Of a stretch of 64,000 nucleotides of DNA, positions 35,801-46,897 are shown piece by piece. Position numbers and translations under genes: made by a program. The DNA is from Hevea brasiliensis (Eukaryota; Streptophyta; Magnoliopsida; Malpighiales; Euphorbiaceae). The stretch is from the NCBI RefSeq assembly GCF_030052815.1, contig NC_079501.1, positions 95,914,017-95,978,016 on the forward strand, written 5' to 3'. Position 1 is the first letter of the stretch. Each line of letters opens with the position of its first letter. Below the pieces are notes generated by a model. That model had not been told where the DNA came from. It made no database searches and was given only the letters and a program-made list of their open reading frames with translations.

Positions 35801-37802
35801 ATTTGGAGAATTATCATGAAAACTTTGATAATTACTATAAATACTGTTGAAAAACACTAATGCATGTGAAAAAAGTCTTGTTGCACAAAAATTAGAAATA
35901 AAAAAGCAAAAGACAAGCATCACCTGATGTTGATGACTAAAACCAACAGAATCGGCATATCGTGCAGCTGGATCAGTTTGCATGTCCCTCCCAATATAAG
36001 CACTCTGTCGTTCACCATATTGACGTCTGTCGATCACTGGATAATCATGAATCTTCTCTGTGTATAATTGATCACTTTTGTGACCATATCCAAGACTAGA
36101 TGATGGAACATAGTCACCAGAAGAAAATTTTGGAGAATCAGATAGACCTGAGGGATAGCCACCACGAACTTCCAAAGCTGATGGTCCAGTCCCTTTAGCA
36201 CTCATTGTGGGCACCTATACAAGACAATTTAAAATGGAATCTTAGAAGTATATAGCCGCAGATGGACAAAGACAAAATTTAACAATCCCTCAGACTTAAG
36301 ACTTTACAAAAATAAATCTCTAACAACTCAATTAAAATAATTCGCCACAATATCAGGAGCACAATGAAAAAGAATGTAAATGTTTGGATAACATTATTCT
36401 CAAGATAGGGAGTTTTAAGTTCAAAAACACATTTCCCAGGTTAAGATTACAGAGGTCCACCAAAAAAGAACTATAAAATGTTTATCTTACATTATCTTAG
36501 GAAATTATCTAAGATCCGGTGAACATTAGCAAGATTATAACACATGGGAAATGTAAATTATAAAGCAGGTAAATAAGGGAATTTTATAATACAAACCAGG
36601 AGCACTAAAAAAATAGTGCTCCTTATAGAAATGAAAATTCAGTTACTCCATAATTAAAGGAGAATGGGATATATATCTGAGAGAGGAAGCATGTGCTCCA
36701 GGAGCACTGAATAATCCCGTGTAAATAAGGTCAATTGAACTGAAAAACAAGGCAAACCAATGAAGATTAAGGTGTGAAAGAATCAAATAATTTTTGGAAA
36801 TAGTTTCAATGTCAAAGGTTAGATGCACTTCCTTTAAATATGAAATAAGATAATGCACGAGTACCAGGAATATTCCAAACAAAAGCAAAAGAGAAGGTAA
36901 TCCCGCCAACCTGCTGAGCACCAGTCATGGAAGCTGAGCCATGGATAGCTCCATATTGACCTCCAAAATGTGATGCCGAGCTTCGTAATCCACCAACATC
37001 TGTTTCTTGAGAGGCACTTAACATTGAGGAATGCCTAGAAGCCAATGAATGTTGAGAGCCTCCATTAGGCCCTCCAACTGAACTTGCAGAATATGCAGAT
37101 CCCAGCTATCAAATTGCAAAATTTTAAAGTCAATTTGAAATAAGTGAAAAACCACCCCCCCCCTCGCGCCCACCAACCCCCCCCCCCCCCCCCCCAAAAA
37201 AAAAAAAAAAGAAAAAAAAAAAACACTTGCGGCAACTCCCACATTTTTCAGTAAGCACGATAAAAGTGTTACCTAATTTAACAAATGGTAGAATTATTAG
37301 ATAGTTTGGCAATGTCCATGAAAAATAACCATAGATAACTCAATTAACAAACATCAAAAAATATGACAATTTTTATAAAGCTACAATAAAGTGAATGTCA
37401 CAGCAAGTAAACATGAACATTTTTTAAATTTAATCAAACTGGTGCCTAATGAGAGAGAACAAATGTCAAAAAAGCCAAAAAATAATTATATAAAATTCCA
37501 CAGCCATTGTAGTACATAAAACAGACATCTATATCCCAATTAGAAAATAAACAGCGGCATTCCAATTAAAAGCTTCGTAATTAAAAGATGTAATAAACTT
37601 CCAAACAATTATCTCAGTAACCAAAAGGAAAAAAAAAACAATAATAATTAAATCCAAACAAAACCCATTAATACACTATCCAGAGATATTCCAAAACAAA
37701 AGTAAAGGTTCGATTTTATAATGAGCTTACGTTTTGAGCATAGCCAGATTGCAAGCCATAAGGTTGCTGACCGTAGGCACCATTTCCTCTAGAGGAATAC
37801 AT
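23830..37802 (-). CDS. RSA1: RSA1/EMB1579-type CCAR1/DBC1-family nuclear protein
   Basis: The start MYSSRGNGAYGQQPYG and the conserved tail match plant SHORT ROOT IN SALT MEDIUM 1 (EMB1579), a nuclear regulator related to animal CCAR1/DBC1. I assembled 21 exons, about 1395 aa: 37802-37731, 37105-36911, 36214-35924, 34859-34759, 34517-33843, 33738-33693, 32999-32907, 32818-32763, 32455-32335, 28252-28041, 27952-27889, 27088-26915, 26729-26699, 26595-25427, 25316-25242, 25138-25064, 24977-24657, 24520-24299, 24195-24154, 24071-24009, 23919-23830. In order: a Gly/Ser/Gln-rich disordered N-terminus; an Arg-Glu repeat tract (about 350-420); a DBC1-type module (exons 7-12, RLFISPELSKVVINWP and LGGPWDTADGGDPSVDDYV); a 389-codon Lys/Glu/Asp-rich exon with three basic repeats; an acidic stretch; and an EF-hand-like end (FRFFDRNRTGYVR). 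Intron 9 (4.1 kb) holds transposon remnants and uses a GC donor. The exon 17 donor is uncertain: 24657 (GC) or 24639 (weak GT, six more codons). Confidence 0.92.
28324..28341. repeat. (AT)n microsatellite in RSA1 intron 9
   Basis: A short TA repeat preceded by GCATGCATGTGCACACGC. Confidence 0.8.
28790..29330 (+). mobile_element. LTR-like retroelement fragment in RSA1 intron 9
   Basis: A GC-richer block with TTAATTAGGATTT-type repeats, then CTATAAATACC (TATA-like) at about 29228 and GTAAGTAATGTAAACGG. This is the look of a solo or partial LTR in + orientation. It ends close to an imperfect palindrome GTAACGAtATcagcATGTCGTTAC at 29292-29315. No primer-binding site or internal coding was seen, so the class is not assigned. 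Confidence 0.4.
29990..30495. mobile_element. hAT-type MITE in RSA1 intron 9
   Basis: A 506-bp element with imperfect terminal inverted repeats: the left end CAAAGTAGTCAAAAGTGC faces a right end whose reverse complement is CAAGGTAGTTAAAAGCGT. It is flanked by 8-bp direct repeats CTAGAGAG (29982-29989) and CTCGAGAG (30496-30503), 7 of 8 identical. CA-starting ends and 8-bp duplications are the hallmark of hAT elements. The inside is made of AAGCGC/GCGCTT-type motifs and an A run; there is no transposase. Confidence 0.7.
34020..34140 (-). repeat. Hexanucleotide repeat encoding the Arg-Glu tract of RSA1
   Basis: Plus-strand GTTCTC and GTTCCC hexamers (reading GAGAAC/GGGAAC on the coding strand) encode alternating Arg-Glu in exon 5. 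The repeat also keeps other frames open, which produces spurious reading frames here. Confidence 0.9.
37177..37223. repeat. C19-A15 homopolymer junction in RSA1 intron 1
   Basis: A run of 19 C (37177-37195) follows a run of nine C (37155-37163) and is followed by 15 A, a G, and 12 A. In the RSA1 transcript this reads as U runs followed by G runs. Confidence 0.9.
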
Positions 37803-38019
37803 GTTTGAACCATAAAATAAAGGATAAAAAAACCTGTAATTAAGAAAACCCACACATGTAATCAAATTATCAGCTAATAAGAAAGAAATTATTCAAATTG
37901 AAATCAGAATTTAGAGAGGACAATACAGGATGGATGATGAAGAAAAAACAAAACCCTACGGCCAAAGCATAGAACAGTTTGAAATTTCAGGTACCCAATT
38001 ACACGTTGACGTTTCTCGG

Positions 38020-38028
38020 TTTATATAG
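38020..38028 (-). promoter_or_regulatory. TATA box of RSA1
   Basis: TATATAAAC on the minus strand (within CCTATATAAACCGAG), about 220 bases upstream of the start codon. This would leave a leader of roughly 190 bases. Confidence 0.5.
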
Positions 38029-40424
38029 GAACCGGTTTTGGGCCTGTCAGGTCAGATCGTTGTCTGATGTGTTGGGCCAGCCGCTTAATTAAAATTTAAA
38101 AAAATTACTATTTATTCTTAATATTTTAATAAAATTAATTATTTAATCTTACTATTTTTTTAAAGCTACTTAATTATTATTAAAAAAATCAAATGACATC
38201 AAATAATTATATTATTTAAATTATAGAGAATGAATAATTAATAAATTTAAAATTAAATAATTATACTATTTAAATTATAAAAATTAAATAATTAAGTCGA
38301 AAATAATTATACGTTAAAATAAAAGTAAGAGGATTAAAAATAAATAGGTTAAATAGTGTAATTTTTAAAATAAATAAATTAATTTTATTAAAATATATAA
38401 ATTAAATAATTAATTTTTATAAAATTAATTTTAAATTAAATTTAATATGTTTTAATTATAGAAGCTTAAAAAATAATATAAAAAAAACTTCAAAATAATT
38501 AAATTTTTAAAAATTAAATTTTCAACCATATTTAAAATAATATTTAAAAAAAAGAAAAAAAAAACTCTTATTTTTACCTTTTACCTTCAGCCCCATATGT
38601 GCTCTAAAAAAAAAAACCCCAAATGATACCTAAATGCATAATATTAATCATTCCAACTTCTTTCACAAAATAATAATAATAATAATTTAATATTTTAACC
38701 CAAGTTAATTCTATCTTAATTTAATAATGTCCTTAAAATTTAATCAATTTATAAAATTAAATAAAATAATATTTTATTATTATTCAATATTTAAAAAAAA
38801 AACTTATAACTAATTGGGTAAAAATAGAAAGTAATTTGTCAAATTGTGATAGAAAATAGGTAATATTTAAATGTTTGAATAAGTTTGCAATTGATTAAAA
38901 AAAAAAATTTTACTAACAAGTGTTGAGTGCAATGTAAGACTCATTGTGCTTTCAAGGATAACTCAAATTCGATTATCTTAGAAAAGATATCGTTGAGAAG
39001 GCCAATCACGAACCCTAAATGAATTAGTCTTTTATGAATCATAATAAATGAATATAAAAAATATCTTGATGTAAGAAAAAAATTTTAACTTTTTTTTTAA
39101 GCTGCAACAATTTCATTCAAAGAAATAAAATAAAGGTATGATGACCCTAAATTATTAATTTTGCTGGTGGTCTAAACTATATTATATGATTTTTCAATTT
39201 AAATCATATAATTTTATTTTATTTTAATTTAATTCGATATATTTAATTTATATGTGATTGTTGATTGGATTTTTTTCATTGTTGATTTAAGTGATATAAA
39301 CCTTTTTAAGTTATAAAATAATTTAAAAAAATAAATCAGACGTTTTGTCTATTTATTATTTTATTTTAATAATATAATTTAATATTTATTTTTATATTTT
39401 AAGTTTATACAACAAAATTTTATTAATAATAAATTTTTAATTAATTATATTGAATGCAATTTAAATTTATATTAACATTTTGAATTATTATATCCTATAA
39501 AAAATTAAATTATTTACTCCTAAATATTTCTTCTTATGTAATAATAATATTTTATATTTTTAATAATAATTAATATAATTTTATATTTAATAAATAATAT
39601 AAATATGTATATCATTTAATTTTAAAATACGTTGATTAATTAATTATTTTTATTATTATTTAAAATATATTAATTTAAATTACACTTAATTTCTTATCTT
39701 ATTAATGAAAGAAAGCCGGCATGGAGTGTTAATAATTAGTTGCTATATTAACTTTCCTTAGTTTCATGTCAGTGATAGAGAAAAAATAATAATAATAATA
39801 TATAAGACTGCGTTTAATAAAGCATAATACAATAAAATATAAGTAAATAAAATATTATATTATATTAAAATATTATATTATATTATATTAATTACATTAT
39901 GCTCTATTAAAAGTAATACTTAATTATTGTAACAATCTGATTTAATACGTCGTGATTAATTAAGGCACGGTTGGTTCAAAATTTATATTGTAGAGTATAT
40001 GTAAGTATGCGTTATATTGAAATAAAGACTCTATTAAAATTGATCATAATTTTAATATTCTCGTCACTAACTCGTATGTGCATGTATTCTATATTTGACA
40101 AATAAAATATAAAAAATCAAGGAAAGAGTCAGCGTGCGTGAGTTCATGATGAAAAAATCGAGGCAGACTCATTTATCAGTTAGTTAATCAATTGGGATCC
40201 CACATCAATTATAGAGTTTGTGTAAATATAAATTATATAAAAATAAAAACTCTATTAAAATTTATCATAATTTAACGCTAATCTATTCTTTCACTGGTTC
40301 ATGTATAATTATATTTTATAATAAATATCAAATTTAATACTCAAATTTATCTCAAATTTGACTTTTATCTCAAATTTTGTAATAAATTTATTTCAAACTT
40401 AATTATTATTTCTTGAAAAATACT

Positions 40425-40760
40425 CAAATTTATTTAATTTTATATATATTCTAATTAATGATCTATATAAAAAAGTATTTTTTAATAAAATTTATATTTT
40501 AAAAGTTTAATAATTTCATAAAATACTTAAATTATATTTTTTAAAAATAAAATATATAAAAATTAATAAATATTATTATAAAAAATTTATATTTTATATT
40601 TAATTAAATATTTATATGTGTTTTTAAGATTTTAATACAAATTTATTATAAATATTATTTTTTAAATTTAAATTTAAATTCATTTCAAATCTAATTATAT
40701 ATTATTTAAATTTATTTTATTAACTTTCATCGGATCAAATTCTCATAAAAATCTGGCCTC
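40425..40760 (+). repeat. AT-rich dispersed repeat family T, copy 4
   Basis: Carries TTTAATTTTATATATATTCT, TTTAATAATTTCATAAAAT, AATAAATATTATTATAAA and TATTTAATTAAATATTTA in the family order. Confidence 0.5.
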
Positions 40761-41500
40761 ATCCCTAATCCTTGCTATGGCAAGTTGCCTGGGTAAGTGG
40801 GTAGTCCTCAAAAAGCTCACTACCAAAAAAAAAAAACAACTACAAAAATTGCTACAGGATCAATAATTTGCTTTTGTGGAGTCTAGATTTCCTATAAACA
40901 TCGCATGCTTGTTGGGCAGCATCACTTTATATTTTTTTTTTTATAAAATTTAATAATTTATTAATAAGAATAATAAAATATAAATATAAATATAAATAAT
41001 TAAAATATTTTATTCATATATAATTTCAATATAAAAAAAAAACTTTTTAAGTGGTAACTAGTTCTTTTTTATTTTTATTTTAGACAATTAAAGAAATTTT
41101 TTTATATCTTTTGAGAATTTATTACTTTTGTGCCACTATGATTTATAAAATATATTAAACCACCAAATGTTAATGGAAAAACATATCGTACTATTAAATT
41201 TTATTGATAAAAAATCATTATCCATACTTAAATTTTCAATCAAAAGGAATTATCAATCCACGTTATATTTCGAATTGTCAAATAACTTATTCAAATATTG
41301 AAAAAAAAAATCTACCAAGAAAGAATAAATAAAACCCTAATAATTGAGAGAAATAGAACCTTAATATTGAGGAAAGAATCTCAAATTCTTTAAATGATAC
41401 AAATATGAGAAGAGAAATTAAGATTTAAGAATTTATTAAAAAAATTAAGAATTTATTAAAAAATTAATAAAAAAAAAAAGAAAATCGATCCAATGGCCAC

Positions 41501-41502
<2 letters not shown>

Positions 41503-41550
<48 letters not shown>
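41503..41550. repeat. (AG)n microsatellite
   Basis: About 24 AG units. Confidence 0.95.
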
Positions 41551-41553
<3 letters not shown>

Positions 41554-41982
41554 GATGTTAAGGAAGTCTTATTTCTTATTTCTCTTTTAATGATATTTAT
41601 TTTAATATTTTATTTAAATTTAATATTTATATTTGTGTTAATATTTAATTTATATTATTTTTTTGATATTTTTATAATACAATTAATAAACGATAGAAAT
41701 AAAATTTTATTTTTTCACATAGTAATTAAATATAATTAATAAATGATAGAAATAAAATTTTATTTTTCACATAGTAATCGAATATTATTAATGTTATGTT
41801 TTTAGTTATTTTGGTATTATATATAAAAAAATTATTAATTATTACTTTTTTTCTTTAATATTATTATATTATTGTTTTATATTTCTTTAATAATTATACA
41901 TAGTGGCTATTAATTTATAACTTATAATCATTATTTTGTAATTTATAACTACTAAAAGACCAAATTTTGAGAACTTGTCATC

Positions 41983-43266
41983 TTAGAGGAAATGATTCAG
42001 AGGCTTGTAATATATGACAAGTCTTTTCTTCCCTCTTAGTCGTTCCGATCTTTTTTCAACATAAAAGGCCTGGCAGGCCCATTGGGAGGAAGTGGGTTCT
42101 ATGAGGCCTTGTTGGAGAAGCTGTTTGCACTCTTCTTGGGCTAGAGCCAAGTATGTAAGATTCATTTCCGGGTGTAATGCCTTTGTCGGATTGATATCTT
42201 CATTGAGTTTGAATGGAAGACTGACAAAGAATTTCACGTTTTTCCATAGGGGGTGGTGATGGTGAAAATGTGCATGAGAGTCAGCACAGGACCTTAAGAG
42301 GAGCTCCTTGTGCTCTTGGAATTCAGCTGAGGCATCAGCCAAAGAATATAACCTTGGGACAGAAGTAAATGGCTGAAAATTCCTCTTATATTTCAATCCT
42401 GTGGGGAGGATCTTCAAATGCTTCGCCTGTTGATACAAATCAAAGCCTATCAGCAGATCCTTGTCAGGAAGATCCGACCCGATGACCCTAGTCCAGAGGA
42501 TACAAGTGGGAAAGAACTGGATTCCAATTGGATGCTTAGTGATGAGGCTAGTTTTGAAAACATTTCCATCTGCAGCCTTAAAATATTCTTTATGAGGGAC
42601 CCAGTATTCAGAGGGTAAGATGGCTGGGTTCATCATGCTTTTGTGAGCCCCGGTATCTAGGAAGCCAATGACACTAATGGGCCGTTCATACTTGCTGGGA
42701 AGAATATGAATCGGGACTAAAGGAATTGGAATAGTGTCTGGGCCATAAGTGGATTGGGAGGATTGGATATGTTGGGCCAGGTAAGACGGGTAATGGGCTT
42801 CAGTATTTGAACTGGATTCTTCTGAAGTGAATGAGTAATCTTCTTCTGATCCAGTGTCTACTCCAAGGGCAAAGACTGTATCTTCATCAGGCTCATCCTG
42901 TTCAAAGAACAGGGATTCAACATCATCATGCTCCAGAGAGATGTGAGAAGCCTGCTGTATGTGTTGTAATAGCTTAACTGCCTTATTGGGGTTTTTTGGG
43001 CAGTTCTTGGCATAATGACCTCGATTGCCACAGACATAGCACCTGTCAGACTTCTTTGTACCCGTTCTTTTCTTTCGAAAGTATCTGACTGACCTTCTTC
43101 CTTTCTTTTGTTTAAAAGGGGGTTTGAACCTAGAGGGATGCTTCTTGTAATGTGCTTTCTTCTTTGGCTTGCATTCACAGTTCTTTTCCTTACATTTAAT
43201 AGCAAGGTGAGACTTCTGGCATACATTCTTCAAAGCTTTGCTGTTGTCAATGATATCTTTGAACAA
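41983..43266 (-). pseudogene. Pararetrovirus zinc knuckle, aspartic protease and RT N-terminus
   Basis: An open stretch of 427 codons. A Lys/Arg-rich region leads to a CX2CX4HX4C zinc knuckle (Cys76, Cys79, His84, Cys89), the nucleocapsid-type motif that closes the coat protein of this family. An acidic, Ser-rich linker follows, then the protease with the active-site triad DTG at residues 204-206 (GFLDTGAHKSM). The RT N-terminus follows (CKQLLQQGLIEPTSSQWACQ) and ends at a TAA about 10 bases from the insertion border. The rest of RT lies at the opposite end of the insertion. Confidence 0.85.
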
Positions 43267-43380
43267 TTTCTATTGTTCGCACATTTTGTCCAGACAGGCC
43301 AGAGTCATTTGATGGATTTCCCCTATAGTGATAGCATTCATTGCTCTTCTGGTAGCAGCAATACTTCTGTGGAGTTATGG

Positions 43381-44533
43381 TTATAATGCTTCTGGTAGGG
43401 AGGCAATATAGGTATGCCTGAGGTTGACATCATTGTAACCATTAAGCAGATAATAACGTTGAGTCATGCGCTGGTAGTGTCTTTCAATGTCTGATCTTTT
43501 TAAAGAACAGCAGCACATATCAAAGAACTCTTGTCTTAACTGCTTGCTGTATAAGGATGCATCTCCGAGAAACTCAGCAAAGAGAGCGTTGACTGCTTGT
43601 AAGGGAGTCAGGTGGCAAAATTGATCTTTCTGATATTCTCCAATGGAGGAAAACCAATCTTGCAATGTGCCAACAGTTCGAGAGATGAATTCTCTGAGTA
43701 TAGTGTGGGAGTCAGCACCTTCCTGGAGCATTTGGACATCAAGCCAAGCTTTAAATTCTGCAAGGCGATCTCTCCACTTTGATGGGGGAACATCATCTAA
43801 GGTAAACCATGGGCCTGAACTGGGCCTGGTCTGTTGTGGAGCGCCTGGTAGTCCAAAATCTAGAATCGGGTTCATCATCAGGGATCTCAACATGGGGGTC
43901 TTGAGGAGGCCCTGTAGGGCCTGTAGTGCCACTGGTAGAATCTATAGTTGGTGAAGGACCTGTTTGGGAGGCTGTTGGTTGAGGATCAGCCATGAGCAGT
44001 GTCGTGATATCCATTCGTCCGTCCTCACTGTCATCAGACGAGTCATCAGAAGTATCTTCTTCTGGTTCTGGCTCAGAGGATATGGACACCATATGCTGAG
44101 GAGGAGGATCATGATATATTTTGTCTTTCCCTTTATCAATTTTCCTTTTTGGAGGATGGGATTCTTCCGAGGAAGATGGACTCTTTGGCTCATATATGGC
44201 AGGTGTTGGAGTGGGTTTGAACAAAGGAGACGGGTGGTATGTTGGAGGTGGTTCATATGAATAGTTAAAAGGTCCAAAGGGAGAGTAAGCAGGTTCAGGA
44301 GTAGGAAGAAAAGGATTAGGAGTTGTTTGAGCAGAGAAAGGGCTGAATGGGCTGTAAGAGACCGGAGCTTCTGTGGGCTTATGCAAGTCTGCCTCAACTT
44401 GGGCCAACTGTTTTTTCAGCCTTCTTATCTCCTGTTCCTTTTGGTTGAATTCTACACCAAATCTCTGTTGTTGGATCAAAGCCTTCAGATCTCTATCAAG
44501 CTGGGTAATTTTGCTTTGTAAGTCTTTGCACAT
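43381..44533 (-). pseudogene. Pararetrovirus coat protein region, frameshifted
   Basis: Two overlapping frames (44533-43793 and 43932-43381) make one protein with a frameshift between about 43930 and 43800. The first part has a predicted coiled coil (KQLAQVEADL with heptad spacing), a Pro-rich stretch and an acidic segment (PEPEEDTSDDSSDDSED). The second part is the capsid core, with DWFSSIGEYQKDQF and EFLGDASLY, as in other caulimovirid capsids. It continues into the zinc knuckle after another break at about 43380-43266. Confidence 0.75.
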
Positions 44534-44659
44534 GTTTTGGGCAAAAGCAGTGAAGGAGTCAATTTTTTGATCAACATGCTAAGTCCTAGTGAGGACCTGG
44601 TCAATCTTGGAATCAATACGCTGTAGTGCCTTATTCTGGACAGCAGCATTCTTGGTTTG

Positions 44660-45175
44660 TCAGTTCAAGACTTCTTCAGCTTGAGTGATCGGGCTTATCT
44701 GACCTTCACTATCAACCTTAGTTGAGTGGATGAAAGGTCTGGTGGAGATTTTGGTCTGCTGGTCTGTTTGTTGTGCTAATGGAGGAAAGTATGCTTCATA
44801 AGAAGCAGGTGAGAACATCATGCAGGGTTGTACTAGAGGAAGTGCAGGAGGAGGGGAAGAAACTGGCTTGAGAGGAGGTAGTTTCTTTCCTTCCTTTCTG
44901 ATGATCTCAAGGGCAAGCTCATGTATGGGAAGAGGCTTCTTCTGCTTGGTTTCTTCATGGATACCAATCCATGGGCTATTATCTGGATAGTCTCTTCTGA
45001 GAACTTGTTGAGGCTTGCAAGAGGCTCTTCTTGTTTGTTTGGTGAGCTTCCTCCAATTTTTGTCAGACAGAGGATGGTCATATTCATTTTCCCAGTAATT
45101 GTCACAATCTTTGTTGCATGCTCCAGAACCTGGGAGATCCCAGGGGCAGTGACCATCTATTTTCTGAGGATACAT
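44660..45175 (-). pseudogene. Pararetrovirus segment between movement and coat proteins
   Basis: An open stretch of 171 codons starting YPQKIDGHCPWDLPG and containing CNKDCDNYWENEYDHPLS and a Pro-rich end. It lies between the movement-protein and capsid regions in the polyprotein. I assign no enzymatic role. Stops separate it from its neighbours at about 45176-45230 and 44660. Confidence 0.6.
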
Positions 45176-45239
45176 GTAATGATTGTCTGGTGTTACTGCT
45201 CCAATGGGATAGTCTTCTTACTCCTTTTCTAATGGTTGG

Positions 45240-46101
45240 ACCATCATGATTTAGAATACAGGCAAGGATCCTGTAGAATGCCGTGGTGGCTGGAAGGAAG
45301 TTTGTACTGTACCGTCAGGATTCCTTTTGAAAGATGATTCTGTGATCTGGATTGGTTGAGATGTTGAATGGAGCCTTTCATAATTGGTTAACCAATCCTT
45401 TGGGATGAGCTGTTTAAGCTCATTTCTAGGCAGTTGCCTAGGTATTTGAACAATTGTTGGAGTGGTCTCGATTATGCGCTAGCAGCGAGCATCATTTGAT
45501 ACAGATGGCTGAGATAGATCTACTGCATAATCTTGCAGCCTGTAGATAATCTGGTGGTGTAACGTAGCCATCATGGAAGATGTGACTTGGGCTGCACCCG
45601 TAAGTTGGATTTGGACTTTTAAAGCAGTGCTGAGATGTGGATCTCTAAGGGAAAGATTGTAGTTAGGGAAAAATGTCAATACCACACTTCCTGCATGCAA
45701 AGTGGTAAGACATGTCCTATCACTGCATGTTCATACTGTAAAAACTTTTTATCGAGGAGTGATACTCTTGCTGTTACTGGAAGTCCTCGTCGTCCATGTA
45801 GACTAAGGATAAGTCGAACAACTCCAAAGTGAAGATGAGAAAACCCTTCTTGTCTCCATCTGGAGATGAGCTGAGGAGGGATTTCTAAGGTTACGTACTA
45901 TTCAGCAGATGAACTCTGGAGAGAGCATTGATCCATTATGGAGGCCTGAACATATTCTTTTGACAAAGATCTTCTGGAAGAAATGAGAGATCTGATAGAT
46001 CTGGTCAAAGATCCAGATCGTCTGTAGATGTTGTATAGACTGAGAAGAGGAAGAAGAGATTCTCCAACCTGAGCGTCTTTAGGTAAAGTGGATATTTCCA
46101 C
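45240..46101 (-). pseudogene. Pararetrovirus movement protein, broken
   Basis: The readable parts are ISTLPKDAQVGESLLPLLSL (from 46101), an IPPQLISRWRQEGFSHLHFG block, and SLRDPHLSTALKVQIQLTGA (45700-45479), followed by IPRQLPRNELKQLIPKDWL. These match in order the 30K-type cell-to-cell movement domain at the N-terminus of caulimovirid polyproteins such as that of petunia vein clearing virus. A TAG at 45898, a frameshift near 45700 and a stop near 45479 break it. The true start codon was not resolved. Confidence 0.75.
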
Positions 46102-46416
46102 GAGATTATCAATTCTGGAGGATAGTGTTCTTCGAAGTGGTGAAGAAAAAAAAGAGAAGAAGTGAGATTAACAATCTCAGAGGGAGAAGAAGTGCGAAGA
46201 TGAGTTTGAAAGCGAGGTTAGGTGTTTGACAAGCCATGTTTGGTACGTGGCATTGTGACTAGAGATTGCTCTACCTTCTACGAAGGAATCAAGCAGTTAC
46301 TAGTTTTCAGCCGATATACCAAGATAAGAGAAGATGGCAGAAATTAAAAGAAATACCAGAGTTTGAAGATTTCTCCCCTACTCACCAGTGAAGTATGTAT
46401 AATACAAACATAACCA

Positions 46417-46429
46417 GGCTCTGATACCA
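46417..46429 (-). other. tRNA-Met primer-binding site of the pararetrovirus
   Basis: TGGTATCAGAGCC on the minus strand. It matches the 3' end of plant initiator tRNA-Met, the primer for minus-strand DNA in Caulimoviridae. It lies between the leader hairpin and the movement protein, as expected. Confidence 0.9.
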
Positions 46430-46440
46430 AGATAAGCCGG

Positions 46441-46534
46441 GAGCCCTTACCACACATATAATGAACTCATGCTATGTCTCTTCCCTCTCCATAGGTACTC
46501 TCTGGCTGTGCCTTTTTGTTCATTATACATGTGA
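46441..46534 (-). promoter_or_regulatory. Leader hairpin of the pararetrovirus
   Basis: CACATATAATGAAC at 46453-46466 pairs with GTTCATTATACATGTG at 46518-46533, and the pairing extends outward with mismatches (GAGCCCTTACCA against ATAACGGGACC), giving a stem of about 26 bp with a loop of about 50 bases. It sits just upstream of the primer site. A large leader hairpin in this place is typical of caulimovirid pregenomic RNA, where it supports ribosome shunting and packaging. Confidence 0.65.
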
Positions 46535-46757
46535 TAACGGGACCGTCGCACCTTAATGTCAAAACAAAGATATTTCTGATACACAGGATCCTCTTAAAGA
46601 GGCAAGTGTAGAGCATATGTATCTCTGATTATAAGAGTATGATACACATTCAAAGGTTTTCGGAGAGAAGGAGAAGAGTTTAGAAAGCCATAGAAGAGAA
46701 CTTCAGAGAATATTATTGAAAGGGAACTAAGTCTGATTACAACTGAAGAGAGCAACT

Positions 46758-46766
46758 CCTTATATA
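46758..46766 (-). promoter_or_regulatory. Pregenomic RNA promoter TATA box of the pararetrovirus
   Basis: TATATAAGG on the minus strand, within CTTATATAAGGAGTTG. It resembles the TATA region of the CaMV 35S promoter and lies about 330 bases upstream of the primer site, the spacing expected for a caulimovirid leader. Confidence 0.7.
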
Positions 46767-46897
46767 AGAGAGGAGGCTCTTAACATTACAGGTAACCGGT
46801 TAGAAACTAGCTACCGACACTCTTAAAGTAACATAAAGGAAAGCAAAATAAAGACGGACACATTATTACATTATTGACTGACAAACTTTAACTTTTA

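Larger units (their letters stand above)
38040..41973. other. AT-rich spacer between RSA1 and the pararetrovirus
   Basis: No gene was found. It contains spacer repeats of the ATTTAATTATT type (38090-38410), two related blocks of about 105 bp (39985-40085 and 40200-40305), repeat family T copy 4 (40425-40760), and a (GA)n microsatellite (41503-41550). Confidence 0.7.

Noticed and set aside
43643..45232. Plus-strand frames across the pararetrovirus
   Set aside because: Antisense shadows of the coat and movement protein regions, with no recognisable domain.
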